64,000 nucleotides of DNA from Didymella arachidicola (GCA_016630955.3 CM049995.1:992001-1056000); one strand, 5' to 3'; counted from the stretch's first letter, positions 24,190 to 35,339 are shown. A program made the numbers and translations. Notes: generated by a model from the sequence alone, not told the origin.

Positions 24190-25143
24190 GCCTGGATTTC
24201 TTTGGGAGATGTAGGAACTTCTTGTATGCTTTGTGACGTGATAAACAGGCCTCTCTCAACCGCAGCCCTTGTGCAGAGTCGTGAGGTAGCTCGAAGAGCG
24301 ATCCGAAGTAGCCGACCGACAATCCATCACAGCTGCCGTCTCGAATGGGGTAGGCTCCGCTCCGAGGTTGTTGTCAACAGCCGAGTCAGCGAATGGTGTT
24401 GGTCGCTGCTTCTTCCTGCTGCCGCAAAGAACCGTCCCCGCGTTTCGGTATCTCCGGCGTCCCCGGCTTGTGGGGAAGGCATCGCTAGTCATTCATCACA
24501 CTGAGAATGGCATTTTGTTCCGTTTGCAACGCGGATTCATTGCGCAGATTCATTGGGCAATTATCGCGTACAGCACATCCGCGTCTAGGCTACACATCAG
24601 AATCAAATACTCAGCCTTTTGCGAATTTCGACGCCATATAACCTTTGCCCATGCTCTACCAATCTAGCGGACCGTAAATATTTGGTAGTAGATAACGCGA
24701 CAAGAGTTTAGATTGATCCGACGTCCAGTCGTGTGTAGGTTCGGGTATATCAACTATCCAGAAGAGTTCTGACCGGAAATTTGCTGTTCTAGATCATCTA
24801 TCTCTTATTCGATGATTAGATCGACTCAGACGTCGAGATGCCGGTTGTGGATGCTACCAAGGCAAAGCGAACGGAGTAGGTTCGAGAGTTTGTCAAAGAA
24901 GATAGTAGGGGCATTATTAGGGAGTATAGGGTCGTGGTCGGACTCTAATTGACGATGTCGATATGGCGGCTTGGTGGATATGTGTCCACAGTGATGTATG
25001 CAAATCGCCATGAAGTCAAGGCCGAAACAAAGACCTAGACCGTATCGAATGTTTATGTATCCTACAAGCAACGTGGGGATATATTTCTGGAGTCTAAAAT
25101 GCTCCGTTCTATGCAAGTCACTACATATCTACAGTATCTTACA
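24190..25143. other. Intergenic, no gene seen
   Basis: The upstream region of the fat1 gene and the 3' side of the hypothetical ORF ending at 25144. It becomes AT-rich from 24660. Nothing is recognised. Confidence 0.4.
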
Positions 25144-26140
25144 CTATGTTCCCCTATCAGTCTTCCGCTCCTCATGTTTTTCTTGCTCCTCGACAGATTC
25201 GCCCGACCTGGCAGATCCCGCTGGGGTGTTTCTCCACGCGAAAGGGTCCTTTGATATATGGTCTTTTTCGAGAAAACTGACTCTCTTCATGGGATCGAAA
25301 GACGTAAAAGTCGGGACGATTATTGGTACTTGTTTATCCAGCCGCACCTTGTTGCCTGTCGTGGTTACGCTGGGTTTACCAAACGCGGTTTCAGGAATGG
25401 CAGGGGGTTCGCGCTTGCGAGGACCTGTCATACCACGATCCAGGTTTCTGTCGTCGGCGTCACTGGATTGGTTGGACGCGTGGCCGGGAGGTGCAGGGTT
25501 CGTGGCATTACAATCAGTGGCTGAAGGCACGTTGTTTGCTGCTGCATCGGCTTCGGTCAATCGCTTTTGCCAGAAGGGGGATAAGGGGCGGTGGTGCGTT
25601 CGTGGAGGTAAGGTATAAGAGTTGCATCTGCGGACAATAGCAAGAGTGCGGGTGTGTCGTGAGCTGGGTTTCTGTCCATGGCTGACTGCACTTTGGTTTT
25701 TTGAACGTGCCCTTCCGCACTCATTCTGCCCTGTCGGTGCAACTGTGGATCGCATTTTGCGTCCTCTACGAGGTTTCTGCAGGACTGACTTTCGTCTCTG
25801 TCTGCGAGTGCTTGTTGTGGTACCGGCGACGGTAAGCTCAGCGCCTGTGCTCCGAGTGTTCAGAGTCTCCAGCTCCAAACCGCCATTTGTCGAGCTATAG
25901 CTGCTGTAGGGCACTATTCGGTTGCTGGGTGACAAGTCCGTCATATCGAAGCCGCTATTACTAATTACGATTCGATCCCCCAGGAGAGGGGAACCTGGAA
26001 AGCAATACAAATACCCTGATACATTGGTGGGCCGCACAACATATCCGAGGCCGGATGTTAGAGCTGTATCCCGCCCATGCGGCCTCGAGTAGAGATATCT
26101 TAGCGCATCCCCAATCCATTTGGATGAATAATATGGTGAC
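25144..26140 (-). CDS. Hypothetical ORF, probably a 3' exon
   Basis: I do not recognise this protein. The frame is open from about 26140 down to the stop at 25144 with no good ATG at its upstream end, so it is probably a downstream exon of a spliced gene; 26037 in this frame is a GTG. The upstream part looks folded (YSSKWIGDALRYLYSRPHG, then GYLYCFPGSPLLGDRIVIS). The rest is polar, basic and low complexity, ending in KHEERKTDRGT. The ORF ending at 26143 on the same strand may belong to the same gene, but I could not find a convincing intron joining them: the apparent GTACAC...AAG option is only about 35 nt. Confidence 0.35.
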
Positions 26141-26142
26141 CT

Positions 26143-27366
26143 TCATTGTTGTAGATGACGGTCTAAGACGTGTACCGTATCAGTCTCCAAATTCATCATC
26201 ATAGATTTCGTGGTGCGGTGCTTTGGGCCGATGTCTGCTGTCCGAGAGCATGGACCTTTGTCCTGCCGCGCAACACGCTGACCAGCAGACAGAGGAGAGC
26301 GATCGAAGTAGAGCGACCGTAGATTAGGCGCCACACGGCGTTTTGACGAGTTTCTCTCAACCCTGTTTGAAGCGAATGAATGCGGATGCATGTCGGGCTG
26401 CAGTAGGCCTGTATCCGTATCATGACTGACTGCGAAGGACACCACTGTCGAAGCCGGGGAAGCGAACGAGCACAATTGTGACAAGTGAGAATCGTCCTGC
26501 TCTTTTCGTGTGGACGGTTCAGAGGTGCTTCCAGAGAGCTGTTCGGGACAGCTTGTCGCGGGATCGAAAACCTCTCTCTTCAAAAGGTCATCTGTTGGTG
26601 TCACAGTCTCTGCATGCGGACGGAATGCAAGCTGTACTGATCTCCAGGGCGGTATCATCTTATTACTATTCTCTGGCAGGTTGTACCAATCAGGCAACTC
26701 CATCTTTCGTCTTATGAAGTCTCGTACCCCCTCTTCAATACCAAGTGCTATCAGAGAAGCGTTGGACTCGCCACGGTAAGCATAGCGGCGTACAAGTTTT
26801 ACTACGGTCCCGTCTTTGAGGTCGACTTTGTGCCATGTGTTGGTTGCCTTTAGGAACTCTTTATTTAGAATGGTGTACATTGAGGGCGTCTCACGCATCG
26901 TCCGTGGATGCATGCGCTCCTTTGCGGTGAAAGAATTGTAGAAAAGAGCACGATATCTTTTCGGAGCCACGCTTTTGGTGGGAAACTGTTCTCCAAAGGC
27001 TCTCGCGTATTGAAGCTGGAGAGCAGGAAACCATGAAAATAAATCAACAACATGCTCGTATACCTCGAAGCACTGATAGAGGCTGTAAAAGATCCTGAAT
27101 TCGGGATTCTTCCGGTTCTTGCGGATGATGAATTCTACCGGGTTCCTCTGAAATGTCTTCGACAAATCCTTAAAGAGCCAAAGTATGTGTGGGTTACGCC
27201 TGAACATGGCCGCCCTGTATGAAAATTGAACAAGGGGTGATCCTGTTGCTACCGATAGCACTTTCTGCTGGTGGTCTTCAACGGCATTTGTGATACCAGC
27301 CAGGATTGGTGTGGGTTGCAAGGGAGGTTCCGCCTGCGTTCGCCTTGCAGGGGTAGGCCGGGGCAT
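26143..27366 (-). CDS. Hypothetical protein
   Basis: Not recognised. From the ATG at 27366 the ORF gives about 407 residues. The frame is open further up to a TTATTAG at 27460 that could be a splice acceptor, adding a Pro/Ser/Gln-rich stretch. The centre looks like a folded helical domain (SYRAAMFRRNPHILWLFKDL, EFRIFYSLYQCFEVYEHVVD, FYNSFTAKERMHPRTMRETP). The C-terminal ~150 residues are Ser/Arg-rich and probably disordered. No signal peptide or transmembrane helix. It follows the RNase III-like ORF with almost no gap, suggesting one transcript, an unrecognised intron or a frameshift. Confidence 0.45.
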   Translation of the reverse strand: MPRPTPARRTQAEPPLQPTPILAGITNAVEDHQQKVLSVATGSPLVQFSYRAAMFRRNPHILWLFKDLSKTFQRNPVEFIIRKNRKNPEFRIFYSLYQCFEVYEHVVDLFSWFPALQLQYARAFGEQFPTKSVAPKRYRALFYNSFTAKERMHPRTMRETPSMYTILNKEFLKATNTWHKVDLKDGTVVKLVRRYAYRGESNASLIALGIEEGVRDFIRRKMELPDWYNLPENSNKMIPPWRSVQLAFRPHAETVTPTDDLLKREVFDPATSCPEQLSGSTSEPSTRKEQDDSHLSQLCSFASPASTVVSFAVSHDTDTGLLQPDMHPHSFASNRVERNSSKRRVAPNLRSLYFDRSPLSAGQRVARQDKGPCSRTADIGPKHRTTKSMMMNLETDTVHVLDRHLQQ

Positions 27367-27391
27367 CGAGCTTCCCTCCACCAAACCGCTG

Positions 27392-27868
27392 TCATTCGTA
27401 GAAGATGCGGACTGCGACGAAAGCCCTTCTTGCGGCTTTGGAGGCCCGGACTCGATCCCCTAATAAGGCGAGTCGCCTCCAATCTTCTAACGGCGCTTTC
27501 AGGACCTCGGACTTGACCGAAATCTCAGCATTTGAAATCCTCAAGGCAGACAAAGCCAAAAGTTTGTCTTTGAATGTGTAGCCAATTCTCTGCTCAAGGG
27601 CAACTAGCTCGGCCACGGCTACAAGCAGGTCATGCGTGTGACCTGGACCTTGAGCTGCCAGCGGCACGGCAGCCAATACGGGGAAAATCCGGTCCGGCGC
27701 CTCCAACCTTATTGTGGCCTTGCGTTCATTGAATCGTCTACGTCTCGGAGTCGTAATCGAGGACCCCGGGGGCGACATTACCTCATTTATCAACCTCAGC
27801 CTAGGTCGTGGAATGCCCATCCATTTCGGCTTAATGCTCAGGCTCGGACGCACTATAGCATTGATCAT
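27392..27868 (-). CDS. Short ORF with half of an RNase III-like domain
   Basis: 158 residues starting at a true ATG. A basic N-terminus precedes LEQRIGYTFKDKLLALSALR and then DWRRLALLGDRV. These two blocks, in this order and spacing, resemble the start and the signature helix (NERLEFLGDAV) of an RNase III domain. Acidic catalytic residues of the signature are mostly lost: Arg-Leu-Ala replaces Arg-Leu-Glu, though the Asp of GDRV is kept. After GDRV the sequence becomes a basic tail (RASKAARRAF) and stops, so the second half of the domain is missing. It could be a decayed gene, a mis-spliced exon or a short divergent protein. The resemblance is by eye. Confidence 0.35.
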   Translation of the reverse strand: MINAIVRPSLSIKPKWMGIPRPRLRLINEVMSPPGSSITTPRRRRFNERKATIRLEAPDRIFPVLAAVPLAAQGPGHTHDLLVAVAELVALEQRIGYTFKDKLLALSALRISNAEISVKSEVLKAPLEDWRRLALLGDRVRASKAARRAFVAVRIFYE

Positions 27869-28588
27869 CTTTGCAACAACCGAATCTACGTAGTACTTCC
27901 CAGCTCCTTCAAATAGAAACAGAACATGCGCTGGTTGACATGATTGCGCCTGGGGACTCGTCGGCCTTGACTAATTGTTGAGGAAACCAGCGACAGCGCA
28001 GATTTCAGGGCGACAGTGCACCGGCCATTGACTGAGTAATCACAAGAAACGAATTGAAGATGTGGTGATAGAACCGCCAATCGATGAAGCCAGGGAGCGC
28101 GTTGGTTTGAAAGTCTGATATGGGGGCACACAATGCTCTTCTTGTCGAGTCGCTCAGAGCACGGACCAATACGGTCTGTGCCTCACAGGAAGGCACGACA
28201 AGCAGGATCCGACTAGGTAGCATGGGCCTTGAGAGCTCAACGTTTCCATGAAGAATAGTTTGGAAAGAGTGCATTGAGATCGCACCTCATCATTCGTCTG
28301 TACCCTACATCTCCATCTTCCAGAGGCCGCGAAGGACACTCATTGATTCTTTGATAAGTAACGACGCGTGCATAACACAAAAGGACAACATGTTCATAGG
28401 CACACTGCATGTGCAGAAAGTGAGAGAAGTATTAAATCTTATATTTAAGAGCTGTCCGCCTACTCTAGGCTCGACATAGTCTAGGCGTGAGCAACAAGTT
28501 CGCCCAAACAAATACTCCATGCACGCTCCCCAAAGGTTTCTCTTTGTCTAGCCATAATCCATAAGCTCCTATGTTACAAATTGCACGC
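27869..28588. other. Intergenic, no gene seen
   Basis: The 5' side of the RNase III-like ORF and the 3' flank of acl2. I see no supported gene, RNA or repeat. Confidence 0.4.
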
Positions 28589-30510
28589 TTAACCGGAGAA
28601 CTCCTTGATATCCGTTGTCTTACCAGGGATGAGCGCCAAAGGCACGATACCTGAGACGTGCATCTCGGGGCCGTAGACGTGCATGTTGAGGCCGAGCTCC
28701 TGGCCGACACCCTTGATGTTCTTAAGGCCCTCCTGGTAGTTGGGACCGGCACGACGGATCCAAATCTGGACCTTGTGTTCGTTGAGGGAACCGGCAACTT
28801 CCCTCAGGGCGCGGATGACACCCTTGAAGGTCGAAGCAACGTTGGTGAAGTTGGCAATACCACCACCAATGAACAAAACCTTGCCCTCGGGGTGCTGGGG
28901 AGCACGGAGCATGAGGTCAAGCACTGTTCGTGCGTAGTGGAAGGTCTGTGTCTCTGTGGGAGCACCAGAGTACTCACCGTAGTTGGCGAGCTCACTGGCA
29001 AAACCAGCAGAGGCAATGGCGTCGGCGTAGACAACGGAAGCACCACCACCGGCAACGAGGGTCCAGACACGACCAGTTGCATTCAGGATGGTGAGCTTGA
29101 GGGACGCACCAGTCTTAGCGTCCATCTCGGCGATGTACGCCTCCTCCTTGCTCATCTCACGACCGAAGGGAGCAGGGAACTCCATTGGAGGACCAACATC
29201 GACAGTGGTCTTGGTCTCCTTGGAGGGAGCAACTGGGATACCGAGAGCAGTTGCGCTGCGGGCGATGGCCCACTTAGCACCGCACTCGAACTCGGCAGTC
29301 TGGTCGAGCTTAGCAGCAAGGTCAAGGAAGTGAACTTCAGCAGAGGTCTTGTCCTCGTTAGGGATGACGACGAGAGGGTTGATCTCGAGGTAGCTGAGTG
29401 GATGTCAGTGACAGTCATGCTTGCTAGAGTGATGTACTTACGTGAACTGGCAGTCGACGTAGACGGCGTACAGCCTCGAGATGAAGTCAACGAGGACATT
29501 GTGAACACCCTGGGGAACCTTCTTGAGGAGTGTGGCAGCAATCTCCTCGTTCGAAGGGTACTCCTTCAGGTCGACGGGGATGAGAAGCTTCTCAGCCTTC
29601 TCGTCGACATCACCAACATCGACACCACCCTCGTGAGTGAAGAGGATCCAATCACCCTAAAGCGGGACCGTCAGCGATAGAACGCAGCATGATTGGTGCA
29701 AATGTGCAGTAGCGGCGACTTGGATGAGCCGCAACACCAGTGCAGTAAATTTGAGTAGACGAAAAGGGCAATAAGGTAGGGAGAATTGACATGTGAAAGG
29801 AACGTGCGTATCGCATAGAGCAAGAGTGGGTCGGTGTTGGTTCCCTTCGTCCGGCCGGCCGTCAAACAAAACCAGACACTGCGCCCGTTTGGTTTGAAGC
29901 CAGCCCTCCGCTCCCACTTTTTGCAACAGCTTTTCGCCAGAGTATGTTCCTGCGAATATGCCCTCTGTGCAGCGGATGTCGTCGAACGGAAGGGTTTTAC
30001 CCTGCACGCCCTGACCCTGGCCGCAAACGGAAATGGAACCAGACACGGAAATGTTAAAAAGAGACGTACCTCGCGCACGGAGTTGATGTTGATGTAGTAC
30101 TCAGTGTCCTGGGGGTGGGGGACAAAGGGCTCGACGAGGAATTGCCTTAGGACACCGTCGACTGTCTCGACCTTCTGTGCCTTTCCTGCGCGCGCCTCGA
30201 TCCACGCGCGAGCCTCGGGCCAGGGCTTGTTCAGGGCCAGCAGACCGCTCTTGCCTCGCCTCTTGATGAGCTGATCTGGCTTTGCAACGAACTTGCTGCC
30301 GGGGACCAGCAGCCACGGGTATGTGACCTCGGCCTGGTCGAGCACGCCCTTGACGTCGGCGTCGGCTGCGAAGTACAGCGACGCAAGCTTGGGCGGGGCG
30401 TTGTGTGTCGACGAGGCAGGCAGGGGAGTGGGCTTGATGACAGGGGCGCGGGTGAGGTGGTAGTTGAGGATGGCCTTGCCGTCGGCCTCGAGGATGGATT
30501 TGGCAGACAT
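28589..30510 (-). CDS. acl2: ATP-citrate lyase subunit 2 (ATP-grasp/citrate-binding subunit), 3 exons
   Basis: Exons complement(28589..29393, 29442..29656, 30070..30510) encode 486 residues, the usual fungal size. It starts MSAKSILEADGKAILNYHL. The ATP-grasp part includes LIKRRGKSGLLALNK and FVPHPQDTEYYININSVREG. CQFTYLEINPLVV bears the metal-binding Glu and Asn of ATP-grasp enzymes. The C-terminal citrate-binding Rossmann domain has GEYSGAPTETQTFHYARTVL and LFIGGGIANFTNVASTFKGV. With subunit 1 it cleaves cytosolic citrate to acetyl-CoA and oxaloacetate, supplying lipid, sterol and polyketide synthesis and histone acetylation. It is transcribed divergently from acl1. Intron 1 is unusually long (413 nt) for this window. 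Confidence 0.95.
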
Positions 30511-30601
30511 GTTGCAGGTGTGTGTAGTATGTCAGGCGTCAAACTGCAGCAGGCGTGAGTGGCAGCTCGAGGGAGGAAGAAGAGTCAGTGGACAGATGAA
30601 G

Positions 30602-30646
30602 GGCAGGCTGATGCGGCAGGCTGATGCGGCAGGCTGATGCGGCAGG
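30602..30646. repeat. Tandem repeat, 13-bp unit x 3 plus partial copy
   Basis: GGCAGGCTGATGC is repeated three times exactly (30602-30640), followed by a partial GGCAGG. It lies about 100 bp upstream of the acl2 start codon, so probably within its promoter or 5' UTR. Confidence 0.8.
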
Positions 30647-31017
30647 CGCGAAGATGCAGGGAACACGCGGTGGGTGGATGCCCGACGATAATTCCGAGAC
30701 AGCACGGCGCTACGGCAGGGCCTGGTGAAGAGCGAGGATCGGTGGTGTGGGTGGAGTGGAGGGGGACCGGAGTGAGGGCAGCTGCGGCGCTCCGGGAGCT
30801 GCGACATACCTATATTGTGCGTGGAATTGGGGCTGGGAGCGATGCACAGCACAGCAAGAGCAGAGGACAGAGTGCAGGCGAGTGGAATGGGGGATTGGGG
30901 CGTCAGACGGCTGCTGAGGGGTTGCGCTCAGTAATTGTTATCGGGGGCAGCGGGCAGCGGGCAAGCGGTCTGATGTTTTTTGCGTTGAGCGTCGCTCGGG
31001 GTCGCAGCGCATCAACT

Positions 31018-31048
31018 GCGCGCTAAGCCCCCGGCCCACTTAGCGCGC
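31018..31048. repeat. 10-bp perfect inverted repeat in the acl promoter
   Basis: GCGCGCTAAG and CTTAGCGCGC are separated by 11 C-rich bases. It could form a hairpin or be a dimeric binding site; it lies roughly midway between the acl2 and acl1 starts. Confidence 0.7.
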
Positions 31049-31738
31049 GACCCCTCCCAGGGGCCGCAATGGCACGCTGAGGAACGCGTTGAGGGCTGCG
31101 AGGCACGGCGGGCAGCCTCAACGGACGGCAGCCGCGCTCGCAAGCAGCAGGACAGCGTGGCGGCCGATATCAACAGCAGCTACCGCCGCCAGGGCCCTCC
31201 AATAATGGACGGCTCTACCACAGCACGCTGCTGAGATATCATCCCCCGCTGCCCGGCGACCGAGGGCGAGGGTGGACACACAGGTACACGGCTCCTCACC
31301 GCCCGATAGCGCCGCGCCCGGCCTTAGCCCAACAACGCAAGAGTCGAGCAGGGACCTCAACACCGCCGGAAAGAAGCACTGCAGGGCCCATCATTTCCTC
31401 GGGAATTCTCGCCAGCTCGCCCAGCTTCGCAACCTCTTCCTCTTTCATCCCAAGCCTCCCTCTGCTGCTGTGCCCGCGCCCTGGCACTGCTCCATAAGGT
31501 GCGTTTGGCCTCTGCCCTCCCCTCCCCCCAAGACTCCTCACATTCTGCCACTTGCTCGGTTTGCTGTGCGCAGCTTTTTAAGTTTTTCTCCGGCGTCCAC
31601 ACCTCCGCCCTCACGTCAGCCGCAGCACTGCACCCTCACTGCCAGTGCCCCATTGCAGCGCCCAGCCGTCACAAATACTGACGCCCGTCGCTCCCCAGAC
31701 CCTTTCTTCCATCCCCAATTGACACACGACCGACCACG

Positions 31739-33907
31739 ATGCCTTCCGCCGCGCCTGTCAATGGCTCTGCGCCCAACCAGGCGGCCACGTCGACCTCCGA
31801 GGGCCCGTCTGCCAACGACAACATCCGTCGTTTCGAGGCTCCCAGCCGTGCGCTGACTCCTCCGCCCTCGCACACGCTGTTCCACCCCAAGACACGATGC
31901 TTCGTCTAGTAAGGACCCCGCCTGCACCTGCTCGAGAGAGCGCCTCTAACAGCCTGCAGCGGCCTGCAGCCCCGTGCCGTGCAGGGCATGCTCGACTTCG
32001 ACTTCATCTGCAAGCGCAAGCAGCCCTCGGTAGCCGGTATCATCTACACATTCGGCGGCCAGTTCGTCAGCAAAATGTGCGTGCCAAGCCAGTCCTCCCC
32101 AACTTGCAATTGAAGTGCTAATCGAGCTCTGCAGGTACTGGGGAACCAGCGAGACGCTGCTGCCCGTCTACCAGTCGGTTGAGAAGGCCATGGCCAAGCA
32201 CAGCGACGTCGACACCGTCGTCAACTTCGCCTCGTCCCGCTCCGTCTACCAGTCCACCATGGAACTGCTCGAGTTCCCTCAGATCAAGTCGATTGCCATC
32301 ATTGCTGAGGGTGTCCCCGAGCGCCGTGCCCGTGAGATCCTGCACGTTGCCCAGAAGAAGGGCGTCACTATCATTGGTCCCGCTACCGTCGGTGGAATCA
32401 AGCCCGGTGCGTTCAAGATTGGTAACACTGGTGGTATGATGGACAACATCGTTGCCTCCAAGCTCTACCGTCCCGGCTCCGTTTCCTACGTCTCCAAGTC
32501 TGGAGGTATGTCCAACGAGCTGAACAACATCATTGCCAACACCACAGACGGTGTTCTCGAGGGTGTTGCCATTGGTGGTGACAGGTACCCCGGAACCACT
32601 TTCATCGACCACGCCCTGCGCTACCAGGCCGACCCTGATTGCAAGATCATTGTCATTCTCGGTGAAGTCGGTGGTGTCGAGGAGTACCGCGTCATTGAGG
32701 CCGTCAAGTCTGGCCAGATCACCAAGCCCATCGTCGCGTGGGCCATCGGTACCGTTGCCGGTATGCTGAAGACTGAGGTCCAGTTCGGTCACGCTGGTTC
32801 GTTCGCCAACTCTCAGCTCGAGACTGCTACCAGCAAGAACAAGTCCATGCGTGAGGCTGGCATCTACGTCCCCGAGACCTTCGAGGAGATGCCCGAGACT
32901 CTCGCTCAGGTCTACCAAAAGCTCGTCAAGGACGGCACAATCAAGCCCAAGCCCGAGCCCGTTGTTCCTAAGATCCCCATCGACTACTCGTGGGCGCAGG
33001 AGCTCGGTCTTATCCGAAAGCCCGCTGCTTTTATCTCCACTATCTCCGATGACCGTGGTCAGGAGCTCCTGTACGCGGGTATGCCCATCTCCGACGTCTT
33101 CAGGGAAGAGATTGGTATTGGTGGTGTCATGTCCCTCCTGTGGTTCCGCCGCCGCCTGCCCAACTACGCCAGCCGTTTCCTCGAGATGGTGCTTATGTTG
33201 ACTGCTGATCACGGCCCTGCCGTCTCTGGTGCCATGAACACGATCATCACTACCCGTGCTGGCAAGGATCTCATCTCTGCGCTTGTCTCTGGTCTGCTGA
33301 CCATTGGTTCGCGATTCGGCGGCGCCCTTGACGGCGCCGCTGAGGAGTTCAGCAAGGCTTTTGACAAGGGTCTCAGCCCACGTGACTTTGTCGACACCAT
33401 GAGGAAGGAAAACAAGCTGAGTAAGTTTTTGCGATTTCCACTTTTTGCGAATTTTCTGACGACTCCGCAGTCCCCGGTATCGGTCACAGGATCAAGTCCC
33501 GCAACAACCCCGATCTCCGTGTCGAGCTCGTCAAGGAGTACGTCAAGAAGAACTTCCCCAGCACAAAGCTGCTCGATTACGCCCTTGCCGTCGAATCTGT
33601 CACAACATCGAAGAAGGACAACCTTATCCTCAACGTCGATGGCTGCATTGCTGTCTGCTTCGTTGATCTTGTCCGCAACGGTGGTGCTTTCACCAACGAG
33701 GAGGCTGAGGACTACCTGAAGATGGGTGTCCTCAACGGTCTCTTCGTGCTCGGTCGCTCCATCGGTCTAATTGCCCATTTCCTTGACCAGAAGAGGCTGA
33801 GGACTGGTCTCTACAGGCATCCCTGGGACGACATCACCTACCTTCTGCCCTCCCTGCAGCAGGGTGGTGCACCAGGTGCTGAGGGTCGTGTCGAGGTTAC
33901 CTTGTAG
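31739..33907 (+). CDS. acl1: ATP-citrate lyase subunit 1 (CoA-ligase/citrate-synthase-like subunit), 4 exons
   Basis: Exons 31739..31908, 31960..32076, 32135..33420 and 33471..33907 give 669 residues. A short Ser/Asn-rich head is followed by the succinyl-CoA synthetase-like part with IIGPATVGGIKPGAFKIGN and SYVSKSGGMSNELNNII. QFGHAGSFA contains the histidine that is phosphorylated during catalysis. The C-terminal citrate-synthase-like module has MLTADHGPAVSGAMNTIIT and PGIGHRIKSRNNPDLRVEL. The three upstream introns were placed from CFVYGLQPRAVQGMLDFDF and FGGQFVSKMYWGTSETLLP, which are family-conserved across the junctions. Works as a hetero-oligomer with subunit 2, encoded divergently next door. 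Confidence 0.95.
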
Positions 33908-35051
33908 ATTCACGATACGGAAAAAGGAAGGTTACATGCAGTTCTGTTCACTTGGTGCTTGATCAGAACCGGCGTTTTGAGCGTGCTAGACAGATTCTTT
34001 ACACAGAATGTGGGATTTGTAGCAATATCCGCTAGCTGTGGGCGGAGATACAATATTTTAATGCCATACGACAATCATCACGTACGAATTCCAGTCTGTC
34101 CATTTCCAACGTGAGCCAATTGCTAGTGGTACTGTGCTGAACGATGCAGGACTCCGCTCGGCATCCACTCGTGGAGACTTCGCTTCAATGGTTACATCCA
34201 CACGCCAACTACCCTACCGCCGCACAATCGCACTTCGACAAGACGATGTCGACATGTCCTGAGTGCTGCATATGGCAAGCAAGTCGAGCCGCAGGCACTG
34301 CAACCTTAGACTCTCCCTTGGTGTTTCGGGTGGAGCTGGATGTTGAAGGCAACCCCGCACGTTGTTCAGCTCCTGAGCACCATCAAGACGGGTAGTGCAC
34401 GGCAGTCGTTAGCCTTTGTGAGCTTCAACATGCTCTTGCAAGATCAAGACGGCCACAATGCCGCCGTCATGTTGCTATTCGCTGCAAGCGTGTCTTTGTC
34501 ATCGTCGTCTGCGATCGCGATGAAACACCTTGAAGTGTGAACCAGCACGTCAAGTCCGAGCGAGATCGCACTGCACTGTCAGCTCGACCAATCGGCCAAA
34601 GTCTACTCAAGGCTGCATGGGTTGCATCCTCGCTTGTCGAGCATCTTGACTGGCTAGTCCACAATTCTCAACCCGCTAAGGTGCTCGAGACAGCTTTGTT
34701 ACGAGACACCATCTGGGCACATCTAAGCACCATCAGCCATTCTCACACCGATAAAGCCGTCATGAGAAGGCCGTAACCTAGAGCTGAGCACTGAAAAATG
34801 GGACTTGCGCGGGGAATGCATACACTATGACGCTCGAGAGTGCAAATACCGGTAAGACGTACATCTCAGCTTCACGAACAGCTCAGCTGGAGACTTGTCT
34901 CCAGACAGATGAGAGCTGTGAGTGAAGTATTTAGGCCTTCGCAAGCACAGCTTTGGAAGTCCATCATCGACACAACTCTGGCATCTCCTGTATCTAGGAT
35001 CCGAGTACAAGACTTCACCCTCTTGAATCCTAGACCCATACTACCGTCGCA
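33908..35051. other. Intergenic, no gene seen
   Basis: The acl1 3' flank and upstream region of the small ORF at 35052. ORFs of 60-83 codons occur but show no features of real proteins. Confidence 0.4.
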
Positions 35052-35339
35052 ATGTCTTCTTTCCAGATCTTCATCGCCAACGACAAGAACACCGGCGGAG
35101 GATCCGATGAGCCTGCAAACTTCAACGCGAGCGTTACCCCCGGCAAGGACGCGGTTACATTCGCAAGCTTGATTGGAAGGCAGAAAATCCTTGCGACCAG
35201 CATCAGTCACAACAAAGATGGCGTCGAGCTGGTGGTCCAAGGCAACGGCCAAACCATCAAAGTCAAAGGAAACGGAACGCCTGTCAAACTCGATGGCGGC
35301 AACAAGATCGATATCGCGCAATGGACTGTCAGGGCCTAA
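35052..35339 (+). CDS. Small hypothetical protein, 95 aa
   Basis: Not recognised. An intronless ORF with a good start context (CGCAATGTC). Composition looks like a small all-beta protein: alternating hydrophobic strands such as FQIFIANDK, DAVTFASLIG, GVELVVQGNGQTIKVKGNG and KIDIAQWTVRA, with many Gly and Asn turns. No signal peptide, cysteines or membrane segment. Third positions favour C, as in neighbouring genes, which supports coding. It may be a lineage-specific small protein. Confidence 0.5.
   Translation: MSSFQIFIANDKNTGGGSDEPANFNASVTPGKDAVTFASLIGRQKILATSISHNKDGVELVVQGNGQTIKVKGNGTPVKLDGGNKIDIAQWTVRA

Larger units (their letters stand above)
30511..31738. promoter_or_regulatory. Shared divergent promoter region acl2 / acl1
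   Basis: 1.23 kb separate the two start codons. Both subunits are needed in equal amounts, so a shared bidirectional control region is likely (inference). It contains a 13-bp tandem repeat at 30602-30646 and a 10-bp perfect inverted repeat at 31018-31048, listed separately, and pyrimidine-rich tracts just before acl1. Confidence 0.6.

Noticed and set aside
25998..26143. 35-nt intron joining the two hypothetical ORFs
   Set aside because: Too short for a normal fungal intron, and the acceptor AAG is weak.
28658..29680. 340-codon plus-strand ORF
   Set aside because: Antisense shadow of acl2.
32118..33212. 364-codon minus-strand ORF across acl1
   Set aside because: An antisense shadow of the highly codon-biased acl1 exon 3; the plus strand encodes the conserved enzyme.
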